A stretch of DNA of 64,000 nt from Dendrobium chrysotoxum. Its lineage: Eukaryota > Streptophyta > Magnoliopsida > Asparagales > Orchidaceae. Location of the stretch: assembly GCA_019925795.1 (NCBI GenBank), contig CM034310.1, positions 11,862,764 through 11,926,763 of the forward strand. The letters are read 5' to 3'. A program made the position numbers and the translations under genes. The notes under the pieces were generated by a model, which worked only from the letters and a program-made list of their open reading frames with translations, was not told where the DNA came from and searched no databases. Positions 26,522-37,800 of this stretch are shown piece after piece (positions within the stretch are counted from its first letter, which is position 1; the number at the start of each line of letters is the position of its first letter).

Positions 26522-27749
26522 TTAATTACATCCTAGGAGGGGTACTCCTAAGAAAACTCTCGATTAAAGCAGTGATTTCGTATCCTTTGATTACAAAGTA
26601 GAAGGCAAGAAAAGAAGTGAGAATTTTCAAAGAGAAAGCTCAACATTGAACATTTATTAACGAGTCAAAGGAAGAAAAGTAGGAGGTGTCGGATTCTGAG
26701 AAGCTCAGAGGCAACCTCAGTTTATCCTATGTTGGGCTTTACATTTTAAGAGAGAAAATTTTTAGGTTTGAATTGACATTTTATTAGAAATTTGGGATTT
26801 TATTCCCGAAGGGTGAGGACTTAAGATTCACAAATCTGCCTCAGAACCTAAGTCTAAATTGGGTACTACAAAGTAGTGACCCGAACCTGACTAATGCAGT
26901 GCAAATCTGGACTTACCCCGGCCTGGATTGGGGAGCCAGCTAACCACCTAGGCGCTTCAAATCCATGTGTCCAGTCTCTTATGAAAGATGGGTAGGGATG
27001 TTATTTAAGTTTTGAGGAATCGGGGCCGACATCTAAGACAAAATCTAATTGGCCCCTTTACTTATGTAGGGTAAATGATGCCTAGGAGCATAATGCAATT
27101 AAAATTTTAGACTCTTTTAATTTGTATCTAATGCAATGCATGCTAATTGACTCGAATGCATAAAATGATTTATGAAGCAGTTTTAAAATCAGGCTTAGAA
27201 AATAGATTTTTCCCTAGAGATTGCACAACATCCCCTTGACAGAACTGCACCCTAATAGGTCAGGTGGTCTGCCAGAACCCGCAGGCGGGGAGGTGCCTAA
27301 CAAGGAAGAGAAAGTAATAATATGATTATGCTGACTCTCGGCGGTCCGAGCTTACTTCTTAGATTCGTTAGAGTTTCTATGTGAGCCTAAAAAATTTTAT
27401 TTTTAAATTTCAAGTAGAAAAAGTTTATCGTGATCCTTACCAAAAAACACTCCGATGCGTATCCAGGCTAAAACAAAATACGGCATGCAAGAGTCCTTAA
27501 AAAAAAAACTAGTGCACAAACAAAGTAAACACTCAAATTAAATTATCCAAAAAAATATAATGTCCAATGTCCAGTTTATTTACAACCCAGGGTTTACTGA
27601 AAAAGTAAAGTGGCCGGGCACCACTGACAACAAACCCGGATTCTAATCCTAAGACTGACGCAAGTGATTTCAAAATGGGATATACTTTTCTTTTTATCTT
27701 CATTTCTTCGTCTTCTTCATCTTCACTTTTTGTCTTCTTTCCTTTACAA

Positions 27750-27825
27750 GCTTCTTGGATCTGCTACGAGTTCCTTGGTTCCGCTACGAGCTTCTTGGTT
27801 CCGCTACGAGCTCCTTGGGTCCGCC
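27750..27825 (-). repeat. 20-bp tandem repeat in LTR 1
   Basis: Just under four copies of a 20-bp unit of the form GCTTCTTGGTTCCGCTACGA, with a few substitutions between units, starting at 27750, 27770, 27790 and 27810. A plus-strand open frame of 76 codons crosses it but has no other support. Confidence 0.85.
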
Positions 27826-29830
27826 GGGCCTGGATATCCAAATGAAAAGAAACTCATCCCGGAAGGGGTATTTTCTTTTCTCTTTGGATATTAGAACCAC
27901 CCTAACTTGGCTTTCCAAATAGAAGAGAATACTCCCCTAAGGGACATTCTCCTCTCTTTGGATTCTGAGTTGGGTGTGATATCCCACTTTTGAATCACTT
28001 TCACAACATTTGACTTTAACAAATAATTACATTTACATTACATTCCAGAAAGAAAAAGAAAATCTAGACACACCTGCAAGGTTATCCTAGACATTTATAA
28101 TAAAACCATTCCCAAGCAGTTATATATTCAAATTAAATTTATCAGCCACACTTGGCCATGCTCTTTTAATTTTAAAGGGGCTTAGCATTTTCTGAAGCAC
28201 CTGCAGAAATTTTATGTTAATTTAAATCTTTAATTTGCCCCCTTTTTATTTAATCCTGCACGAGCATGGCCACCTGCATAAGATTCTGTGAGCATCCAGA
28301 TAGTTCCTAACCTAGGGGTAATCTATCGCCCATCACATCATATCATAGAGAGCAATAAAAATAAACAAACACTCAATGTCAATCATACAAGCATGCAATG
28401 AAAACCGAGAAAGCCCGTCACACAACAGCAAGAAAGTAAACACCGGCCTAACCTAGAGCTAGAATTGGTTGTCCTAGCAAACAAATCTAAGTGTGTGCGG
28501 TAGGCTGTGTGGTTTAGATATATCCTGAGTTTATTATTAGTTAAAGTTATCTAATTGATTTAAATTGATTTTTTTGAAAGGTCAAAGAGAATTTTAGTTC
28601 AGATTTAAGTTTTCGTGTCTTTACTGTTTTGGAGTTTGTTTTAGATTAAATTTTGATTGTTAAAGTTGATTAATATGGTTTTGTTATTTAGTCATTTGAG
28701 TTAACCATTTTCTTTTAGATTATTTTAATTAATGATTTATTGAATTTTTAATAATTTATTAAACATTTTAATATTTTGTTAATCTTAAATCGTTTATTGG
28801 AATTTTAATTGACTTATTAGAGTGTTAGTGTTTTATTAAAAATTTAATGATTTTATTTGATTTGTTAATAATTTATTAAATTGTTGATGATTTATTAAAG
28901 TTTGAAAAATTTTATTTAGTTATTATTTGATTATAAGATTATTAATACATTAATTAGATCCCATTTTATTTTTATGTTCAAATTTAATCTCCTAGTGTTA
29001 TGTGTGTTAATTATGACTTAGTTATTAGAGGTTATGTGATTTTCATATATTTTTATTTGGATTATCATTAGTGTATTTGAAATTCTCCTTAATTAATTAT
29101 TTAAGTTTAATTAGAGTTGATTAAGGTTGTATTAATAACATACAATAATCCTAAGGGGAATGTCACTAAGTTTTCTATGTTATGTATTTCTACCCTAAAG
29201 TGTGCAGGCATCCTAAGTCTAAGTTCTCTAGGACTCAATCCTTAATTTTTGTCCTTAGATGTCACTAATGTTATACGGAATGAAAAGAATTTTGTTATCA
29301 CTAACCCTTATAACTATGCGCATGTGTAAAGAGGTTTAAGGATCTAAAATAAAATAAATAATCCTAATAAAATTGAAGTTGCTACGGGGACCTAGAAGGG
29401 AGGAGTTCGCACAAAACATACCACGGCCTCCTAGGGGCTTTCTAAGTTTTAAGAAAACTTACGACACCGGGGGCTATGACCCGGTGGATTACGCCCGTAG
29501 CACCTCTACCCGGTTGGATAGAGGCGACTGACACCTTTAATCTACTTCCTCTTGTTCACTTGATTGGTACCGTTCCTCGCAATTCATGCAAATAAATACA
29601 AGAAAATAAGGATTAGAAACACATTTAATAATTAATAATGAAATGATTAAAAATTTACTAAAAATAAAAAAAACGTACCTTTCTTCGGGCTTGAAGGCCG
29701 GCACAAGCTGTCTACCTTTTAAACTGTTCACTTTTGAAAGCACACTTTCTATTTTTCCAACCCTCACTTCGAGACACAAGAAGGGAGAAGTAGAAGAGGG
29801 AGAAAGAGAGGGTATAGAGAGAAAGAGAGA

Positions 29831-29872
29831 GGGGCATTGCTTTTTTTTAAAACTTTCATTCCTAATAAATAT
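29831..29872 (-). promoter_or_regulatory. putative LTR core promoter, LTR 1
   Basis: On the minus strand ATATTTATTA (29872-29863) lies about 30-35 nt upstream of a sharp change to a CT-rich leader starting at GCCCCTCTCTC (about 29835). A TATA-like box followed by a pyrimidine-rich initiator is the usual plant layout. U3 would then be only about 490 bp. Predicted from sequence only. Confidence 0.5.
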
Positions 29873-30325
29873 CCAACTCACTCATTCTCCATCGTAAACC
29901 ATTTTCTTATCTCCTTTTCCAAAACTCATACACTTTCCACTTCTCAAAACACACAAACACACTTCCTAGTAAATCAATACACTTTTACTTTTTAAAACAT
30001 ACACTTGTCACTTTTCAAATATCACCCATTTTTTACCATTCAAAAACACACATCTTTCCAAACTCACACTTTTCTTTATTCAAAGTTTAAATATTTCACT
30101 ATTCAACAAACACACTTCACCATTCAAAGATCACACACTTCAATCACTTATCACAAACATACGATTCACTCTTCACAATCACCTTTCTAAAAAAAAAAGA
30201 AATTCACTTTTCACTACTCAAAGTTCATATATTTTACTATTCAACATAACCTCTTTTCAAAACACTTTATCTTTCAAAATCACTCATTTCATTTAAGAAT
30301 AACAATACAAAGTTTACTTTTCCAA

Positions 30326-30350
30326 CCCCTTTTCCTTTTTTTTTTTTTTT
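30326..30350 (-). other. polypurine tract, copy 1
   Basis: 25 uninterrupted purines on the minus strand, an A run followed by GGAAAAGGGG, one base before the LTR start TGG. This is the expected primer for plus-strand DNA synthesis and marks the inner edge of the 3' LTR. It is the only long purine run near pol that is followed directly by an LTR-like terminus. Confidence 0.78.
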
Positions 30351-31689
30351 AATATAAAGAGATATCGAGTATGTTCAACATGAGGCACGACCTTGCAGAA
30401 CATCTCCCATCAAATATTTTCCACCATAATTCCACATGTGCCTACTTCCCAACTCAAGATCTTTACCAAAAGTAGTTTTAAAAGAGATAGAAGATGTGCT
30501 GCAAAACTCAAGAGAGTATTCCAACCATTATGCAGCAATCTCATACTTGGGCCTATGAAAAAAAAAACTTATATTTAAATCACATGAAAATTCTCCGACT
30601 TTTCTCCAATTTAAAACAAGCTTAAACTTTTCTTTCCAGCAAGATCCTTGAAACAAATATGAAGACATGGCCATCTAAAGCAAGAAGTGGAAACCCACAT
30701 TTTTGAATAATAAATAAAAAAAATCAGTAAATCTCAAGGATGAGAGAATAAGATTCTTGAATCCTTATTATTTTGGTTTCAAATCAAATGTCAATACAAA
30801 ATATTCATAACTCCTTGCTGTCAAAGAAATACCACTAAACTTTCATAAAGAAAACCCAAAGAGCCGAGAGAGTAAGGGAAAGAATTTTTGACATTTTGTA
30901 ACAACTATAAAGTCAATTTCGATGAACAGTATTATATTACATCACAAGGACAAACTTAGCATGTATACTTATATAAAAGACATAGTCAAGTATTGATTTT
31001 AACACTTTGCAACGTGACGAGATAATTTCGTTATTTTACATTTCCCTTTTTTCTTTATGAAAGCAACACAGTTTGTAGAGTAAATGTGACATTTCTTCAT
31101 TTTATCTTATAAGATAAATAAATAAGAATACGACGCTTTTGCATTTTCTCAATCTCTCGAGATCAGTCAATAATGATAGAATCTCTTTATGGAGGAGTAG
31201 TTTAGAATAAACTAAAACAAATCTCATTGGAACCTCCTATCAGGATCCAAACCAATTTCACACATATATGCTATCTTTTCATCTGCCAAATAAATATATG
31301 ATAAGGAGTTTAGTGTTTGCATAATCCATCGGATAGATGATAATAACCTCTCTTTATGAACTTGAAACTTCAAGGGAAGAGAAAACCCCATGCATTGGAA
31401 TCGAAAGAAAAGCATTCCATCAAGGTAGAACTTATAGAGATAGTCACATGAAAATCATATAGAACAATAAATCTCACAGATTTTCATAACTTCTCTAAAT
31501 ACCAAGAGAGAAAGAAAGTTAATTTTGCTTCAGATTTTAACAAGAAAATCTCAGATTATCCTTTTCAATGCTTTAATTTTAAATGCAGAAAGATTAGTCA
31601 AGAATGAAAGAAGGAGAAAAATATTGGGAAGAAAAGAGTAAAGAAATGAAGAAGGAGAAGATAGGAAGAAGAGGAAGAAGATTTACCAC

Positions 31690-32240
31690 TCCTTGTTTCT
31701 TTTAACCGAGCAAATCGCAGGCGAGATGGAGGCACAGATGAGGCTGGGGCTTGCGACGGTGTCGACTAGGCTGGCAATAGGCGGGAGAGAGGAGCGAACC
31801 TTCGGCTAGGATTGCTGTCCACACGAGCGAGGGAGATGGAGGAGGGGTTTCAGTCGGCTAGGGCAGATGGCGAGAGAGGCGAACGGGCTTGGGCTTCGGT
31901 TCTGCGAACTGGGAGGCGACGAAGCGAAAGGGAGAGGCGAACGGGCTTCTCACGTGAGCGAGAGAGGAGACAGAGGGGCGGGCTAGAGCTTCTTGCGAAC
32001 TGCTGGGGAGAGACCGGCTGGGTTTCGCTTCTTGAAATCTCTTGCCAATCAGGAGCAGACGGAGAGGGAGAGGGGATTTCGTGCGAACCAACAGAGCGAG
32101 GGAGCCGAGGGTAGTTTGCGAAAAATGAGAGCGTGCCCCTGGATTCGGGCGGTTTCCGAAAATAAGAGGGAGAGATAGAGATCGTGGGATGGGGTTGGTT
32201 TGAACCGGCCCAATCAAACCCAAAACCACTTCTCAATTCA
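31690..32240 (-). promoter_or_regulatory. GC-rich promoter/first-exon-like module, copy 1
   Basis: A CpG-rich island of about 550 bp in AT-rich surroundings. On the minus strand it begins with a motif GATCGTAGCCGTTGATT that resembles common plant promoter words, then GGGCCGGTTCAAACC, then a long pyrimidine-rich GC-rich stretch like a plant 5' leader, and ends at AAGGAGTG/GTAAATC, a plausible splice donor followed by a pyrimidine-rich run. Open frames exist on both strands, but those on the minus strand lack an ATG start. It could be an internal promoter, a captured host 5' exon, or the remnant of another LTR. Confidence 0.4.
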
Positions 32241-33120
32241 AATCAACGGCTACGATCTATTCAAGCTTTAAAGAGGTGTTTAAGGGCTGATTTGATTAAA
32301 ATGAAGTTGAACCAGATTCTATTAGATGCAGACTTGGGACTTCAATTATTCGAGTGAATTTGAATTAAACGAAGTCGTCAGCGTTGAATTAAATCTATTT
32401 AACTTCATATTGCATTGATTTGCATAGACATGTTTCGATCGACGTCAATTTGTCTTTAATCATTTCGAGACGAGTTAGTTTAATTCAAATCATGTTTAAA
32501 TTGAGTGATTTCAAATAGATTGATGCCGATTTGAGTTGAGTTGATTTGGGTTCAGTTTGGAGCCATCAAGTTGAGTCGATGCAACATCACTAGGTATCCA
32601 CCTGAGGGGAGTTCTGAAGGCAACGTCTACACTAGGCTACGAAGACCTAGGTGCTAGAGTTGATTCTGGGGAAATTGACGTTGAATGATGAGGTCAACAA
32701 ATGGACCCCCAATAGGCATGATAAACTTGCCAAAGTTTATCGTGCGTATTGGTGTTGACCGAAACGATCAACTAGATCCAAAACTGGAGTTGAAAATCTA
32801 ACTATATGAATTGGAAAGATTTTGTGCTTTGATAGAAGGTCACAATGAAAGATTTATAATGAGATTTGAGCTGATTGATTGAAAGATCTGGATTGATTAA
32901 CTGATTTGAAGGTTGATGATAGCACTGATGGCTTTAGCAAATAATCACTAATGAAATTAGTGTTATTTGGTAAAGTCAAAGTAAGAAATAACTGAATATA
33001 ATGATTTGAAAGGGATTTGATATGAATGGAATTGAAAATTATTTTGATTTAAATGTGAAAGTTTCGAATGTGATTTTAACACTAGAATGGACAAGGACTT
33101 GCCCCAACACTAGTAGATCT

Positions 33121-34250
33121 AATCCTAAGGAAAGGAAGCACGGGGACTCACACCTATCCTTAAAAGACTAGAGGGTGATTAACTACGACGCGGCCAAAGA
33201 GGCTTGAATTTTATAATAGCTGGCCAGGGTCTAGGGAAAATAGGAAGCTCGGGGACTCACACCTATTCCTAATAGACCAAATTTCCTTCGAGTTTTCAAT
33301 GATTAACCTAGCTAGAAAGCACGGGGACTCACAACTAATTAGGGGAACTAGCCTAAGAACAGGAAGCACTGGGACTCACACCTATTCTTAAAAGACTAAA
33401 TTTCTTCTGGGTTGTCAATGACTAAACTAGCTAGAAAGCACGGGGACTCACATCTAACTAGGAAAATTAGCCTAAGGAAAGGAAGCACAGGGACTCACAC
33501 CTATCCTTAAAAGGCTAGAAGCCGACCAAGCTATGATGGGGCCAAAGAGGCTTAAATCCAACACTAGTCAGTCACGATCCTATGAGGCAGGACGCTCGGG
33601 GACTCACACCTACTCCTAATAGACCAAATTTGTCTTTTAAGTTTTCATTGACTAACCTAGCTAGAAAGCACAGGGACTCACATCTAACTAGGGGAAACTA
33701 GTCAAGGAGATAGTCTACCTAAACCCCTAAGGATTTTGGCAAAAACTATCTAACCAGATTTAATTCTAATCCTAAGGAAAGGAAGCACGGGGACTCACAC
33801 CCATCCTTAAAAGACTAGAGAATTTCTTTTAGGTTTTCAATGACTAACCTAGCTAGAAAGCACGGGGACTCACATCTAACCAGGGGGAACTAGTCAAGGA
33901 GATAGTCTACCTAAACCTCTAAGGATTTTGGCAAAAACTATCTAACCAGATTTAATTCTAATCCTAAGGAAAGGAAGCACAGGGACTCACACCTAACCTT
34001 AAAGGACTAGAGAATTACTTTTAGGTTTTCAATGACTAACCTAGCTAGAAAGCACAGGGACTCACATCTAACCAGGGAAACTAGCCAAGGAGATAGTCTA
34101 CCTAAACCTCTAAGGATTTCGGCAAAAACTATCTAACCAGATTTAATTCTAATCCTAAGGAAAGGAAGCACAGGGACTCACACCTAACCTTAAAGGATTC
34201 AGATGATCATACGGACAGGAAGCACGGGGACTCACACCTAACCATAGAGG
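33121..34250 (-). repeat. 3' region tandem repeats, copy 1
   Basis: Fourteen occurrences of a core GCAC(G/A)GGGACTCACA followed by CCTA or TCTA, in two alternating contexts: one after AAGGAA, followed by CCTTAAAAGACTAG-like text, and one after CTAGAAA, followed by ACTAGGGGAAACTAG-like text. The last three rounds form a larger period of 191-192 bp (GGCAAAAACTATC at 33738, 33930 and 34121). Such minisatellites downstream of pol are typical of Tat elements, where they can seed new satellites. Confidence 0.88.
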
Positions 34251-34884
34251 ATCGAATTTAAGATTTTAGAATTTAATGAAGAGAAGATGCCGCTGGGGAT
34301 GCTTATACTTCCCTTCGAAATGAAGATTAGGATGCCACTAGGGATGCTTACTCCTAACTTCAAAGATGTCAATAGGATGCCGTAGAAGGACTCATACCTA
34401 AAGACGGATTTAAGATTTAGTCGGGTTTAGGAATTTTAATAAATGTTTGATTTCTTGAAGGATTTTTGATCTTTTCCCTTCCTCACAAATGGCATTAACA
34501 ATTACTAGACATCAAAAGCTTTTGTATATGCCACTTTCTAGAAGGGAAGATAAAACCATTCACAAGAATGAGCTTGAAATTTCTGGATTGAAAATTTTGC
34601 TTTCTCCCTCATTATAAATGATCTTTATAACTTACAAATCATCCACTGGGGATTATGTTTTTATATTGAATCATCATAAATGAAGAAAGAAAATAAATAA
34701 AAGGACATTTCTATAGTAATACTATATAACATCTCAGTTATTTCAAATTTTGAAATCTTTCAATTCTGATTTTCAAAAATATACAAACTACTTGGACCCA
34801 GTGTATGTCACATTCATAAGCTTCGAGAACAACGTATATGCTGAAAAATTTATAATTTTATTGCAAATCTTCATAACGACGTCA

Positions 34885-37800
34885 TTACACATAGTATTTC
34901 TTAAGATATCGTCCATTGATAGGCAACATAGGACGATCACCCTTACAATCCACTAATTGGTAAGATCCCCCTTGGTAGACTTTCTCCACCACAAAAGGAC
35001 CTTCCCATGTAGGCTCAAATTTACCACCAAACCTTCGATGAGTTAGGATAGGTCTACGTAAGACCAACACCAACTCTCCTACTCGAAAGGTTCTAGGACG
35101 GACCATTTTATCATGTGCTTGAGCCATACGGGATCTATATAACTCGAGGTTCTGTTGAGCCTGCAAACGCTTCTCTTCTAAACCTTCGAGTTCTTCTAAA
35201 CGAAGTCGGGCGTTCTGTTCAGATGTAATACTATTGTTAATTGCAACCCTTAGAGAGGGAAGCTGTACCTCTAAAGGGAGAACAGCCTCAGCCCCGAAGA
35301 CTAAAGCAAACGGTGTAGACTGAGTTGGGGTTCTACATGTGGTTCGATAAGCCCATAGAGCCTCCCCTAACTTTTCGTGCCACTGTCGCTTATTGTCCTC
35401 TAAGATTTTCTTTAGAATTCCTACTAACGTCTTATTGAAGGCCTCCGCCAATCCATTCGCCTGTGGGTAATAGCTTGTGGAGTACCTCCAATCAATATTA
35501 TGACGTTTAGCAAAATTATTCATTTTGGTGCTCTTGAAGGAGGGACCATTATCGGATATAATTCGACGAGGAATGCCAAATCGATATACGATATGATCTC
35601 GGAAGAATTGGAGCACATTATGAGTTTTGACTTCTCGTAGTGGAACAGCCTCCGCCCATTTTGAGAAGTAGTCTGTTGCTGCTAGAATGAAACGGTGACC
35701 TTTAGAAGAAGGAGGATCAATAGGGCCAATGATGTCCGTGCCCCAACTTTCAAAAGGCCATGAAGCAATTGTTGGATGCAGAACATTAGGAGGTTGATGT
35801 AGAACTACACCATGCACTTGACACTGGTGACAACGACGTGCAATGGACATACAGTCGTCAATCATTGAAGGCCAGTAATATCCCAGTCTCTTGATTTTCA
35901 TCTTCATTTTGGGGCCAGATTGGTGGGCACCACACAATCCGGCATGTATCTCGGTCACCATCCTTTGAGCTTCTTGTTTACTAAGACAACGTAGCCATAA
36001 TTGATCGAAAGACCGGCGGTACAAAATGCCATTCATCAGTGTGTAAGAAAGAGCCCTTCTCTTAATTTGATCTGCGGCAGATTTCTCTCGAGGGAGTTTG
36101 TTTTCTTGCAAATAGTCAATGAAAGGTTGTCTCCAGTCAACCGTATCATCATCAATGGCAAGAACAATCTCGCCCTCGGAAGGAAACTTTTTATTGATGT
36201 ATTCCAAGTCTATAGGAGACAAGATCTTACGACCTTGAACTTCTATGGAAATGGACTCTTCTTCTATACAGGCTAATTCCTTTGCGAGCTTTGCTAGGGC
36301 ATCCGCCGTAGAATTTCTTCCACGGGGTATCTTATATAAGGTTACGCTCGGAATTTGCTCAAGAAGTTTCATAGTGTACTGATGGTACGGAAGAAGTTTA
36401 GGTTTCAAGACTTTGTAAATACCAGCAACTTGATTGATGATAAGTTGTGAATCTCCAAAGATCTTGATTTCTTTGATTTCCATTGATATTGCTAATTCTA
36501 TGCCAGTTATTAGAGCTTCGTATTCGGCCTCGTTATTAGTGCAAGGCTCTAATAAATGGTAAGAATAACGCAACAATCCCTTTTCAGGGGTTATGAAAAC
36601 CAACCCGATACCGGCTTTCCCTGGGATTACCTCCTGAGGTTCCCCGATCTTTTGTGAAGATGCGGCACCATCAAAATATAATTCCCAAGTATTTCCTTCC
36701 TGCTCCTCTAAACTCATAATTTGTTCATCAGGGAGATCATCATTCAGAGGGGACTCAGCAGGGATCGGGTGTGCTGCTAAGAAGTCAGCCACAGCTTGAC
36801 CTTTGATAGCACGTAATGGTATAAACGTGATATCAAATTGGAGTAGAAACATTGACCACTTTGCTAAATGCCCTGACAACGTCGGACGAGTCATCAGGTA
36901 TTGGAGTGGATTAACTCTAGAGATGAGATTGATTTTATGAGCTAACATGTAATGCCTTAATTTTTGGGCAGCAAAAATCAAAGCTAAACAATGTTTCTCA
37001 ATAGGAGGATAATTAGCTTCAGTTGGTAGAAGTCTCCTACTCAAGTAGTAAAGTGCATTCTCTTTTCCTTCCTCATTAGTTTGGGCTAACAAGGCGCCAA
37101 GAGAACTGTCTAAGGCTGCGGTGTAAAGTATTAAGGGTTTTCCAGGGATAGGGGCTGCTAAAACTGGTGGTGTTAACAAATACTGCTTTATGCTTTCAAA
37201 TGCATTTTGGCACTTTTCATCCCAATGAAATCGGGCATCTTTCTTACACAAAGCAGCGAATGGTTGACACCTACCAGACAAATTGGAAATGAATCTTCGT
37301 AGGTATGCCAACCTACCTTGAAGAGATCTTAACTGGGTAAGACTTTTAGGAGGTGGCATATCTAGGATGGCTTTTATTTTGGATGGATCAATTTCTATGC
37401 CCCGGTGTCTCACTACGAATCCTAAGAATTTTCCTGAAGTAACTCCAAAAGCACATTTTAAGGGATTCATCTTTAGATCGTAGCGGCGCAACCTTTCAAA
37501 AATGATTCTCAGATCATGAAGGTGGTCTTCCCTTTGACGACTTTTGACTACCAAATCATCGATATAACATTCCACCTGTTGGTGTATTAGATCATCGAAG
37601 ATTCGGGTCATAGCCCGCTGGTAGGTTGCACCAGCGTTCTTAAGTCCAAAGGGCATGACTTTGTAACAGAAGACCCCTATAGGTGTTCTGAAGGCAGTGA
37701 ATTTTTCATCTTCAGGAGCCATCTTGATTTGATTATATCCAGATGAACCATCCATAAAAGAGAAAATTGCATGCTCAGAGGCGATGTCTACCATGAGTTC

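Larger units (their letters stand above)
25955..30324 (-). repeat. LTR 1 (3' LTR of copy 1), 4370 bp
   Basis: The left boundary is the satellite junction, ...TTGCTCT/TGGTGGG. The right boundary is set by the polypurine tract: the minus strand reads ...AAAAGGGGT/TGGAAAAG. On the minus strand the LTR therefore runs TGG...CCA, inside a TTGG...CCAA frame. The minus-strand order is a G-poor (plus-strand) U3 of about 0.49 kb, a TATA-like element and CT-rich leader near 29870-29760, then about 3.8 kb of R-U5 including a GC-rich block (about 29380-29540), a very AT-rich block (about 28530-29300), a 20-bp tandem repeat (27750-27825) and two hairpins (26444-26521). Because the whole 18.1-kb unit is repeated, copy comparison cannot set the inner boundary; it rests on the polypurine tract. 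Confidence 0.78.
30325..34884 (-). other. 3' untranslated region of copy 1
   Basis: 4.56 kb between the polypurine tract and the pol stop, with no credible protein gene. In plus-strand order: polypurine tract; AT-rich spacer without recognisable features (30351-31600); a GA-rich run (31600-31682); a GC-rich promoter/exon-like module (31690-32240); mixed spacer rich in TTGATTTGAAT-like words (32241-33120); a tandem-repeat block (33121-34250); three related degenerate words ending in GGATGC (34280-34400); AT-rich spacer (34400-34884). Long 3' regions with tandem repeats are known for Ogre/Tat elements. Confidence 0.75.

Noticed and set aside
27664..27894. A 76-codon plus-strand frame in the LTR
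   Set aside because: It crosses the 20-bp tandem repeat, is antisense to the element and is hydrophobic only because of CTT/TTC runs.
31812..32236. Protein genes in the GC-rich island (three overlapping open frames on both strands)
   Set aside because: High GC opens all frames; the minus-strand frames start without ATG and nothing resembles a known domain. Kept only as a promoter/exon-like module.
33121..34250. CRISPR-like array (short repeats with spacers)
   Set aside because: The intervals are themselves repeated and vary from about 45 to 120 bp. The context is a plant retrotransposon 3' region.
34440..34620. Alternative polypurine tract close to pol, which would make the LTR about 8.6 kb
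   Set aside because: The short purine runs here (GAGGGAGAAAG, GAGGAAGGGAAAAG) are not followed by a TG start matching the LTR end, unlike the 25-nt tract at 30326-30350. I cannot fully exclude it, because the whole unit is repeated.
36001..36276. Plus-strand frames opposite gag and pol (for example 36001-36276, 42513-43019, 60641-61147)
   Set aside because: They are antisense shadows of the polyprotein with no domain of their own.
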